Position numbers and translations under genes: made by a program. Below, in pieces: positions 19,401-26,635 of a stretch of 64,000 bases of DNA (its first letter is position 1; the number at the start of each line of letters is the position of its first letter). Origin of the DNA: CALVNN01 sp964393975. GTDB lineage: Bacteria > Bacillota > Clostridia > Christensenellales > UBA1242. The stretch spans positions 1-64,000 of the forward strand of contig CAYMVO010000002.1 of assembly GCA_964393975.1 (NCBI GenBank), read 5' to 3'. The notes under the pieces are model-generated. The model did no database searches. It was not told the DNA's origin and worked only from the letters and a program-made list of their open reading frames with translations.

Positions 19401-20094
19401 TCTTTAGCTCCTCTTTTTCTAGTAACCCCTTAATGATAGCATTGTCTCCAAAATATTTCTCAATCTCAGCATTGGAAAGACCAAAACATTTCAAAAATGT
19501 AACAATAGTAACCTTACTAGACCTATCTAGTACAAGCTTTAACATATCAGCGCTAGACTGCTCTAGCTCTAACCAAGTACCACGCAAAGGAATAAGTGTA
19601 GCGCTAAACAATTCTTTACCGGTCTTATCAATTTCGCCATCATAGTATGCACCAGGTGAACGAACGATTTGATTGACAACAACCTTTTCAGAACCATTAG
19701 ACACAAAAGAACCATCTTCTGTCATCAAAGGTATATCACCTAAAAAGACTTCTTGTTCTCTCGCCTCACCGGTCTCAGTGATAACAAGTCTAACCTTGAC
19801 CTTTAAAGGAACAGAGTATGTTATACCCTTTCTCTTACATTCTTGTTTTGAAAATCTAGGATTTAAATCCACATGATAATCAACAAAAGTCAAATAAGCT
19901 TTCCCCGAAAAGTCCATTATTGGTGAAAATTCATTAAGTATATCACCTATGCCCTTTTCTAGAAACCTCTTAAACGAATTTTTAGGGAGCTCGAGCAAAT
20001 CTTGAATAGGTAAAATATTTTCTACCCTACCAAAAGAATAACGCTCGGTCTTACCCAACTTGACTTTTTTGATATTTGACAAATAATCCGCCAT
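16423..20094 (-). CDS. rpoB: RNA polymerase beta subunit
   Basis: A complete 1223-residue beta subunit. The rifampicin-pocket region around residues 484-550 (SSSQLCQLMDQVNP, then AQKRKLSSVGPGG, then ETPEGQGVGLV) is readily aligned to other bacteria but has unusual residues: Gln503 at E. coli H526, Lys506 at R529, Leu at F514, Val at N518, and Gln-Gly at P567-N568. The C-terminal MEVWALEAYGA dock for beta-prime is conserved. The acidic C-terminal tail is long. It is not preceded by rplJ-rplL; instead it has a promoter about 240 bases upstream with an attenuator-like hairpin in the leader. Confidence 0.98.
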   Translation of the reverse strand: MADYLSNIKKVKLGKTERYSFGRVENILPIQDLLELPKNSFKRFLEKGIGDILNEFSPIMDFSGKAYLTFVDYHVDLNPRFSKQECKRKGITYSVPLKVKVRLVITETGEAREQEVFLGDIPLMTEDGSFVSNGSEKVVVNQIVRSPGAYYDGEIDKTGKELFSATLIPLRGTWLELEQSSADMLKLVLDRSSKVTIVTFLKCFGLSNAEIEKYFGDNAIIKGLLEKEELKTQEECLIELARRMRPNDIPDANATRKFLSDIFFTQQYNLAEVGRYKVNKKFYLPTRIKGMTCASNITVNRKVLVKAGEVITYEKAVELVNQGVNIVDVVVDGKAHRVIGNSQVFAHEIIGCDAKDLEVRTSVYYPNLAEILSNATTKEEMISRVNDNVEKLCITHLTMEDILAMVSYHLDLDAGFGYKDDIDNLANRRVCPAGELLQNAFRSGVIKLVTSAKETMQSQDMENLMPSQVMNARHVNKELKTFISSSQLCQLMDQVNPISGLAQKRKLSSVGPGGIKKERASAEVRDIHYTQYGRICAVETPEGQGVGLVTNLALYAKVNDFGFIETPYRKVVDRKVTDEVVYMTADEEAGYYMGQATEPLDENGCIKNDIVIARKDEDIVEISSSKINFVDTAPNQIISITTSLIPFVEKNEAARAAFGTNMERQAVPLLKTEAPIVATGMEYYVARDSGAMVRAKRDGVVEYVDADCVKVRADNGELDTYTLIKHYKSNQETCYNQRPSVNDGDRVSTGDLIADGFSTHNGELALGRNVLVAYLNWEGYNYEDAIIISERMAKDDVYTSITLKVEEVKARSIRLGDEEITRDIPNLGEEALKNLDERGIVRVGAEVQPGDILVGKTTPKGETELTPEERLLRAIFGEKAREVKDTSLRVQHGHGGVVVDVQVFSRKNKDDLEAGVNMMVKVIVAQKRKISVGDKMAGRYGDKGVVSKVVRTEDMPFLANGQPIDIILTPLGIPSRNNLGQLFEAHLGLVAKSLGWNVMTPCFDGATEEQIQQLLRENNLPEDGKMTLYDGRTGLPFDNRVTVGYRYMIKLDHMVDSKMHARSTGPYALVTQQPLGGKAMFGGQRFGEMEVWALEAYGASHILQEMLTVKSDDINGRQKTYEAIVQGKPIGEPGIPEAFKVLVKEMQALGLDITVLNDEKQEITLNDLSIEEHEMILPKEEEHLSDIELELDDTTLSENGDVYPTDEQLNTEDFDEDLVFDLE

Positions 20095-20235
20095 TAGTAT
20101 TCTCCTTAAAACTAAATAAAGTAATATATTTTCAATGAAAGTATTTGCTCCAAAGCAATCTAAATAAGACTTTAGTCAAATGCAACGCGAACTCACATAG
20201 AACGGCTCACTTCCTGCAAAGATTAACATAACGAC

Positions 20236-20263
20236 AAAAAGGCACTGCATTTGTGCCTTTTTT
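20236..20263 (-). terminator. Attenuator-like hairpin in the rpoB leader
   Basis: On the minus strand AAAAGGCAC pairs with GTGCCTTTTT around a seven-base loop and ends in a T run. It lies between the rpoB promoter (20336-20364) and the rpoB start (20094), so it can stop transcription before rpoB. It could also terminate polA read-through, and a T run on the plus-strand side makes it potentially bidirectional. Confidence 0.7.
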
Positions 20264-20322
20264 ATTATATTAAATTACAGTTATAAACACTCAAAAACTT
20301 CATATCTATGCAAACTACCCCA

Positions 20323-20341
20323 TAATATAGTTACTATATTA
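20323..20341. promoter_or_regulatory. Operator-like palindrome over the rpoB -10 and start site
   Basis: TAATATAG-TTA-CTATATTA is a perfect eight-base inverted repeat. Its right half contains the minus-strand -10 (TAATAT), so a bound protein would block initiation. The binding factor is unknown. Confidence 0.5.
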
Positions 20342-20364
20342 ACAAAAGCAACCAATTTTGTCAA
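20336..20364 (-). promoter_or_regulatory. rpoBC promoter
   Basis: Minus-strand TTGACA and TAATAT are separated by 17 bases, with TG one base upstream of the -10. The predicted leader is about 235 bases long and contains the hairpin at 20236-20263. The rest of the 20095-20591 gap is AT-rich, with a GAAACAAGTTGTTTC palindrome at 20481-20495 and no other gene recognised. Confidence 0.8.
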
Positions 20365-20591
20365 GATGTTTTTTTACTTTTTTTGAAATATTTTATCAAT
20401 TTTTCATTTTTTATAGGTAATTAAAGTTTTTAAATACCTAGCACCAAGCCGATAGTGATAAAAAGCATATTATTTTTTTAGAAACAAGTTGTTTCTTCAC
20501 TTTTTAAAAAAAATTTAATATTTTAACATAAATTTAAAAAACGTTAATAACCTATTAAACTTGATTTTTATAAAGCTCAACCGAAAAGCAC

Positions 20592-23102
20592 TTATTTTAA
20601 AAGCGTTTTCCCTACACTTATATCAACGGTTAGCGGTATGATTAGATTTACTGCGTTAGTCATACAATCTTTCATAATCTCCGCTACTTTTTCCACCTCA
20701 TCTGCTGGTGAGTCGACAATGAGTTCATCGTGTATTTGCAAGATTAATTTTGATTTTAAATTTTCTTGTTTTATTCTATTAGTCAAATCAATCATCGCTT
20801 TTTTAATTATATCAGATGCCGAACCTTGAAGAGGTGTATTGATAGCTATTCTCTCGCCAAATTGTTTTAATTGTTTATTACTAGAAGCCAACTCCATCAC
20901 TTTTCTTTGTCTATTAAATAATGTACGCACCGTGTAGTTGTTTGCTATAGCATTTGATTTACACGCCTCAATATACTCTTTGACTTTTGGATATGTCTCA
21001 AAATATGATGTGATAAACTTTTGTGCTGAACCAAAATCACTATTGATGCCTTTACTTAGTCCAAACGCACCTTGCCCGTATATAATGCCAAAATTCACCG
21101 CTTTTGCCTCTCGTCTTTGCTGTTTTGTGACCTCGCTAAGTGGGATATGGTGTATTTTTGACGCAGTCGCAGTGTGAATATCCTCGCCTGCTAAAAACGA
21201 CCTTGTCATAGTCTCATCACCGCTAAAGCAAGCCATAAGTCTTAACTCTATCTGACTATAGTCAGCACTAATCAAGTATCCATTTTCAAACCTACTGACA
21301 AACATATTTCTAATAAGCTTTGCCTCATCATCTCTCGCTGGTATATTTTGCATATTAGGATCTGTGCTACTGAGTCTACCAGTGACAGTCGACATTTGAT
21401 TGAAAGTCGTATGAATATATCCATTGTTTTGAAACTTAAGATAACTATCTATATAAGTGTTTTTCATCTTTAAAATCTTGCGATATCTTATAATCAACGG
21501 GACAATAGGATGACTATCTTTCAACTGCTCCAAATGTTCTATAGATGTCGAATGTTTTTTATTGGTGTACAATTTTAGTTTATCAAACAAAATCTCGCCG
21601 ACTTGTTTAGGTGAATTGATATTAAACTCTTCGCCTGCCACCTCATAGATATTTGACGTCAATTCTTTGAGTTCACTATCATACTTTATTTCGCTTTCTT
21701 TTAATTGCTCTATATCAATTTTGATGCCATCATTTTCCATATCATACAAGACATCGGTCAAAGGTGTCTCAATCTTGCTAAACAAATCATACAAATTTTC
21801 TTGCTTTAACTCATTTAACAACTTCTCATAAGAATTAAAAATCGCGACCACCGGCAAATCTTCCTTCATTTTCACGCAAAACTGACTTATATCTAGCGAC
21901 TTGTCCGTAGCATCAATCAAATAGTTTGCCAGCTCCGCATCAAAAACATCACCTATTTTCACACCGAGTTTTTCCATAAAGCGCTTAAGTGACTTTTTCC
22001 CATACACAATAACCTCACTAGCAATGGAAAAAACTTCATTTAAAGCTTGGAGTTGAGCACTTGTCACACTAAACAAATTATCTTGTAGATTTATCTTATA
22101 ATCTACTTTATCATCATAGGCAATGTGCAAATTTGTATCAACATAGACTGCCAATCTTTTCACGCTAGTTAGTCTTTTAATCAGCTCGTCTATTTGCACT
22201 CCTGAGACCTCTTTCACCTCACTATCCGTTTGATGTGTGAGTGACATCGCGTCAAAAATGCCGTCTCTCTTTAATAGAAGCGCAAATTGATATTTGGTAA
22301 AAAGCAACTTTACATCATTATAAAAAGGAAATTTGTACGTGCAATCTTTTAGCGCGCAATCAATATCACAATCGGTTTTGATAGTCGCTAATTTATAGGA
22401 TAAATAAGCCATTTCTTTATCTACAGTCAATTTTGCCTTTAACGCGGGACTCAAATCATCCAAATGAGCATATACATTATCCAAAGTAGAGTACTCCTTG
22501 ATGAGTTTTAGAGCGCCGACCTCACCTATCCCTTTTACACCCGGGATATTATCCGAAGCGTCACCCATTAAAGATTTTAAATCAATTACCTGACTAGGTG
22601 TTATCCCTTTATCGTCCATTAAAGCGCGCTCGTCCATCACTTGAATCTCGCTAATGCCTTTTTTTGTGAGCCACACCTCTACGTTTTTGTCGATGAGTTG
22701 CAAACTATCTCTATCACCTGTGAGAATGATTGTCTTCACGCCAAAATTTTTCGCCATAGTGCCAATAATATCATCCGCCTCAATGCCTTGAATTTTGATA
22801 GTCTTGATTTTCATAGCACTCAAAATCTCCTCAAGCACCGCAAATTGCATTACTAGTTCTTGCGGAGTCTCGTGCCTTGTGCCTTTATAATCAGCGTAAA
22901 GTTCGTTTCTAAAAGTCTTACGCTCATAATCCATAGCGACCGCTATATGCGTAGGTCTTTGCTCTTGTATCATCTTTACCAGCATATTACAAAAGCCAAA
23001 CACCGCATTAGTATAAATACCCTCGCTATTGCTTAAAAGTGGCAACGCATAAAACGCGCGATTTAACAAACTATTTCCATCTATAATGAGAAGCTTATTC
23101 AT
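20592..23102 (-). CDS. polA: DNA polymerase I
   Basis: An 836-residue family A polymerase for gap filling and Okazaki maturation. The N-terminal 5' nuclease has the acidic metal site (GIEADDIIG and TGDRDSLQL). The middle 3'-5' exonuclease-like domain lacks a recognisable DxE metal motif, so proofreading is probably lost, as in the Bacillus and Thermus enzymes. The polymerase domain has motif A (DYSQIELRL), motif B (RREAKAVNFGIIYGQG) and motif C (QIHDELIVD). It begins 4 bases after the helicase stop, so the two are co-transcribed. Confidence 0.97.
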   Translation of the reverse strand: MNKLLIIDGNSLLNRAFYALPLLSNSEGIYTNAVFGFCNMLVKMIQEQRPTHIAVAMDYERKTFRNELYADYKGTRHETPQELVMQFAVLEEILSAMKIKTIKIQGIEADDIIGTMAKNFGVKTIILTGDRDSLQLIDKNVEVWLTKKGISEIQVMDERALMDDKGITPSQVIDLKSLMGDASDNIPGVKGIGEVGALKLIKEYSTLDNVYAHLDDLSPALKAKLTVDKEMAYLSYKLATIKTDCDIDCALKDCTYKFPFYNDVKLLFTKYQFALLLKRDGIFDAMSLTHQTDSEVKEVSGVQIDELIKRLTSVKRLAVYVDTNLHIAYDDKVDYKINLQDNLFSVTSAQLQALNEVFSIASEVIVYGKKSLKRFMEKLGVKIGDVFDAELANYLIDATDKSLDISQFCVKMKEDLPVVAIFNSYEKLLNELKQENLYDLFSKIETPLTDVLYDMENDGIKIDIEQLKESEIKYDSELKELTSNIYEVAGEEFNINSPKQVGEILFDKLKLYTNKKHSTSIEHLEQLKDSHPIVPLIIRYRKILKMKNTYIDSYLKFQNNGYIHTTFNQMSTVTGRLSSTDPNMQNIPARDDEAKLIRNMFVSRFENGYLISADYSQIELRLMACFSGDETMTRSFLAGEDIHTATASKIHHIPLSEVTKQQRREAKAVNFGIIYGQGAFGLSKGINSDFGSAQKFITSYFETYPKVKEYIEACKSNAIANNYTVRTLFNRQRKVMELASSNKQLKQFGERIAINTPLQGSASDIIKKAMIDLTNRIKQENLKSKLILQIHDELIVDSPADEVEKVAEIMKDCMTNAVNLIIPLTVDISVGKTLLK

Positions 23103-23106
23103 TACC

Positions 23107-24456
23107 TTATTTACCTCTATTTACTTTTTGTGTCTTACCTATTTTAGCATATTTCTTTGCAATTTGCCTATCTTTTTTAAAAGATTTATTATCAAAACTT
23201 TTTTTATTATCACTAAATCCTTTTTTATTATTACCAAAATCTTTTTTATTACCACTAAAAGTTTTCTTACTCTTTATTGACTTTTTCTCGCTTTGGCGTC
23301 TAGCTTTGCCATAAATATTATCCTTTTTAGGAACACTTGATACGCTTACACTGACAATTTTTTCATATAGTTTTGTGCCGGTGCTTGATGCAAGTTCTCT
23401 CAATCTTCTCAAACCATCACCATTATTAATGATAGTAATGGCCTCACCATCTTTACCCGCTCTACCTGTCCTACCTATTCTATGAATGTACGGTTCGCTA
23501 TTAGTCGGCATATCAAAATTTATCACCAAAGTCAAATCTTTTACATCAATACCTCTGCCTGCCACATCGGTCGCAATAAGTGTGTTAGCCTTACCACTCT
23601 TAAACTGCTCCATAGCAATCTTTCTCTCTTTTTGGTCCATATCACCGTGTAACACAATAGACCTAAAGCCATAATCTTTTAGCATCTCATAAACGGTTTG
23701 AGTCATTTTCTTAGTGTTGCAAAAAACAATTTTTCTGTCTTTTGCATATTCGTTCATTAGCTCCATAAACGCTTTTTTCTTGTCCTTTGCACCGACATAA
23801 ACAAACGACTGTCGTACCCTCTCAATAGGTGAATTGCTTTTACCTATTTGAATATGCACCGCATTTTTTTGATACGCCAAAGTGATTTTCTTAATATCCT
23901 CACTAAGTGTCGCACTAAACATAACTATTTGTGTATTTTTACTAACGCCCTTAAGTATCTTGTCAATATCAGGTTTAAACCCCATATTTAGCATTTCATC
24001 CGCCTCATCTAAAACGACCATTTTTAAATTCTTTAATCTTAGCGTTCTTCTCTCAATGTGGTCTATAAGTCTACCAGGTGTGCCCACGACTATCTTTGCA
24101 TTTTTCTTCACGAGTTTGATTTGTCTAACAAAATCGGAACCACCATATACAGGCACCACATTTGCGCCCTCTTTTGCCTTTGCAATAGCTTTTATATCAT
24201 CGTTTACTTGTATTGCTAACTCTCTAGTAGGACAAATCACTAGCACCTCAACACCTTTACTCTCGGTGTCTATCATCTCTAGCGCCGGCAAACCAAACGC
24301 TAGCGTCTTACCCGAACCAGTCTCGCTACCAGCTAACACATCTTTCCCTTCTAGTATTACAGGGATAGCTTCGCTTTGTATCTTTGTAGGCTCTGTATAA
24401 CCTCGCTCCTTTAGAGCAGTAACTATCCACTCGCTTAAATTATTCCATTCACGCAT
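23107..24456 (-). CDS. DEAD-box ATP-dependent RNA helicase
   Basis: A 449-residue RNA helicase with the standard order of motifs: Q motif (PTKIQ), Walker A (AGSETGSGKT), motif II (VLDEADEML), motif III (FSATL) and motif VI (YIHRIGRTGRAGKDG). The C-terminal 70 residues are a basic, low-complexity tail with repeated NKKxF units, typical of RNA-binding extensions in cold-shock or ribosome-assembly helicases (CshA/DeaD type). The start is the ATG at 24456, ten bases after AGGAG; an upstream TTG at 24477 precedes that site and is rejected. It forms an operon with polA. Confidence 0.93.
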   Translation of the reverse strand: MREWNNLSEWIVTALKERGYTEPTKIQSEAIPVILEGKDVLAGSETGSGKTLAFGLPALEMIDTESKGVEVLVICPTRELAIQVNDDIKAIAKAKEGANVVPVYGGSDFVRQIKLVKKNAKIVVGTPGRLIDHIERRTLRLKNLKMVVLDEADEMLNMGFKPDIDKILKGVSKNTQIVMFSATLSEDIKKITLAYQKNAVHIQIGKSNSPIERVRQSFVYVGAKDKKKAFMELMNEYAKDRKIVFCNTKKMTQTVYEMLKDYGFRSIVLHGDMDQKERKIAMEQFKSGKANTLIATDVAGRGIDVKDLTLVINFDMPTNSEPYIHRIGRTGRAGKDGEAITIINNGDGLRRLRELASSTGTKLYEKIVSVSVSSVPKKDNIYGKARRQSEKKSIKSKKTFSGNKKDFGNNKKGFSDNKKSFDNKSFKKDRQIAKKYAKIGKTQKVNRGK

Positions 24457-24524
24457 TTTCTTTTCTCCTAAACTCAAAAATAGAGATCAAGACCAGAAAA
24501 GTCTCAACCTCTCGTACTATTTTT

Positions 24525-24553
24525 AGTATATCAAATATCACCGTTAAAGTCAA
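24525..24553 (-). promoter_or_regulatory. Promoter of the helicase-polA operon
   Basis: Minus-strand TTGACT and TATACT with 17-base spacing and an extended -10 (TGATATACT). The leader of about 60 bases contains a small GAGAC/GTCT hairpin near the T-rich end. Confidence 0.8.
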
Positions 24554-24725
24554 TAAGACAAAGCAATCATTTTGTTATAAATTTTTAATAAAACTTTTAA
24601 ATTTATACTCATCAAATAAATTCATTCCAAAATTGCCATTTTAGCAACACAGCTTAAAATCAAGCAAAAACCTAACAAAATACTGCACACCTTCCGCTTT
24701 TTGATAATATATTTTTAAAAATTTT
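24554..24725. other. AT-rich gap with a possible degenerate repeat
   Basis: No gene is visible here and no remnant of the C-terminal domain missing from the neighbouring LRR gene. Around 24635-24658 the sequence resembles the reverse of the dispersed repeat (CATTTTAGCAACACAG against CATTTTAGCGACACAG), but the match is short. Confidence 0.35.
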
Positions 24726-26477
24726 TTATTTTGTCCTATCCTCATTTGTCATTTCATTAGACACGTCATCTATCCCAAAACCTTTACCAACAGTTTTAAG
24801 GTCATCAAGAGTTAATTCTTTTTTCTTTTCATTATCTGTAGCTTTTAAAGAATCGAGCACCTTAGGGAATTCTTCAATCAATTTCTTAATATCGCTACGC
24901 TCATTCTCATCGCCTAGATGTTGCATTATCTCATCAATGTTACTCACTATAAATTGTGCAAGCTCCACATTTTTCTTATCTTCCAAGGTAACGCCTAACG
25001 TTTTAAACAATTTTCCCTTTTCCTCTCTACCTGCAATGTTATTCATAACAAAGGAATGAACTAGATCATTTAGACTATGAGTCTTTGCTACCTCCACAGT
25101 TTTCTCACTTATCACTTTATCTATATAATCTTTGTCAACATCCGCTCCTATGTCTTTTTTGACTCTTGATTCAACATATTTCCTTGCAAGCAAGCTCTTA
25201 TACTTTTCATGCTCGCTAACTTTTTGCTCGTCCAATTCACCAGTCTTTGGATCTTCAAACCCAAAATAGCCTAGCGTCCTTAAAAAGCGCGTTAAATATC
25301 TACCTTGTCGCACTCTATCAACGCAAGCATTCTTCATATCTTCATATTGCTTTACATTTTTCTTGTCTAAAAACAGCCTTGCTTCCTTATCCCCGCACAA
25401 TTCATTTACTACGCTAAAATCCATTTTTACACCTCTAGACTCTAGCGACCTGACCATGTGGTTCTTTCCAATACTTACACCCTCATAAATGTTTCCATCA
25501 CCTATGGTAAACTGTTTGCTTACTTCGCCCTTGCTATTGCATACTGAGACCTTCGTTCCTTCTTCAAACGCTTTATCATAACTCACATGAGCATCCCAAT
25601 TTGCTCTACTGCTAACTAATACTTCTTTCGCAACGACATAATCTATGCCTAAACGTTCAACCCCAGTGACATCTCTAAGATCAATAGTATCTAATTTCAC
25701 ACTATATTGAAATATATCACGCATAGACTTAATGTTTGCGCCCCTAAAAGAGATGTTTTTTAATTTATCATCAAACGCAAGATTGCCTATTTCTATGATA
25801 TTACAACCGTCAAAATTTGCATCTCGTAGCTTTGAATTAGAAAAAGCAAATTCTCCAACCACAAGTCCCTTAGTCTTTGGAAAAGTGATTTTTTCCAAAC
25901 CAGTACCCTCAAAGCACCTCTCACCAATATACTCAAGTGACTCTAGCTTATCAAAGCCACTTACATTCTCCAAACTCCCACAATAATAAAAACATTTATC
26001 TCCAATATAATGTAGTGACGGGCAATCTTCAACCCTGACCTCTTCTAACTTTTCATCATCACTAAACGCCTCTCTATCAATGACTCCTAGATTAGTGCAT
26101 CCTGTAAAATCTACAGTTCGAAGATTTTGGCAAGATCTAAATGCGCCCTTTCCCACATACGTCAAGTCCGTACAATCAGTTAGTCTAACAGTCTTTAAAT
26201 TGTAACAAGTACTAAACGCATCATCTCCTATTTCTTCCAATTTTTGACAATTAGAAAAGTCCACCTCTACCAAATTCCTACTATATTCAAACACACACTC
26301 ATCGATATGCTCAAGATTGCTACCCTCTTCAAATGTAAGGAACGCAAACTCTCCACAATCATTTACAGTCAATGCGGCGTACTTATCTATACGTGTGACC
26401 TCTTTCGGTATACGTATTGTACCATTGACTACATCTTCCCTTCCTAATTTAAGCAATACACCATCTACGATCTTCAT
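24726..26477 (-). CDS. BspA-type LRR protein, paralogue 1 (lacks the C-terminal domain)
   Basis: A 583-residue member of the tandem family. After a short N-terminal strand motif (MKIVDGVLL) come six LRR_5 units of about 23 residues, recognisable as repeated C-x-x-L, F-x-x-C and AF positions, followed by the GEVSKQFTIGDGN linker at about residue 325 and the shared helical middle domain (HSLNDLVHSFVMNNIA). It stops soon after the LTLDDLK stretch, where the other five continue for about 240 residues with the CCQ/AQGWIW/DNIE domain. No signal peptide or membrane segment is seen. Strong GGAG site ahead of the ATG. Function unknown; could be a regulatory or decoy version. Confidence 0.85.
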   Translation of the reverse strand: MKIVDGVLLKLGREDVVNGTIRIPKEVTRIDKYAALTVNDCGEFAFLTFEEGSNLEHIDECVFEYSRNLVEVDFSNCQKLEEIGDDAFSTCYNLKTVRLTDCTDLTYVGKGAFRSCQNLRTVDFTGCTNLGVIDREAFSDDEKLEEVRVEDCPSLHYIGDKCFYYCGSLENVSGFDKLESLEYIGERCFEGTGLEKITFPKTKGLVVGEFAFSNSKLRDANFDGCNIIEIGNLAFDDKLKNISFRGANIKSMRDIFQYSVKLDTIDLRDVTGVERLGIDYVVAKEVLVSSRANWDAHVSYDKAFEEGTKVSVCNSKGEVSKQFTIGDGNIYEGVSIGKNHMVRSLESRGVKMDFSVVNELCGDKEARLFLDKKNVKQYEDMKNACVDRVRQGRYLTRFLRTLGYFGFEDPKTGELDEQKVSEHEKYKSLLARKYVESRVKKDIGADVDKDYIDKVISEKTVEVAKTHSLNDLVHSFVMNNIAGREEKGKLFKTLGVTLEDKKNVELAQFIVSNIDEIMQHLGDENERSDIKKLIEEFPKVLDSLKATDNEKKKELTLDDLKTVGKGFGIDDVSNEMTNEDRTK

Positions 26478-26573
26478 AATATCTTCACTCCTTTCATCTT
26501 GCTACTTACCCGCATTTACTAAGACTTAACTAAATCTCATAAATAAAATTGATTTTTTAACCTTGCTACTTTT

Positions 26574-26602
26574 ATTGTAACATAATCATCAAAAAATATC
26601 AA
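26574..26602 (-). promoter_or_regulatory. Promoter of LRR paralogue 1
   Basis: Minus-strand TTGATA and TACAAT with 17-base spacing and a TG before the -10. The spacer has the TTTTTTGAT..TTATGT form shared with other family members. Confidence 0.75.
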
Positions 26603-26635
26603 TATGTATTTTTATATTGTTTATTTTTTCTTAAA

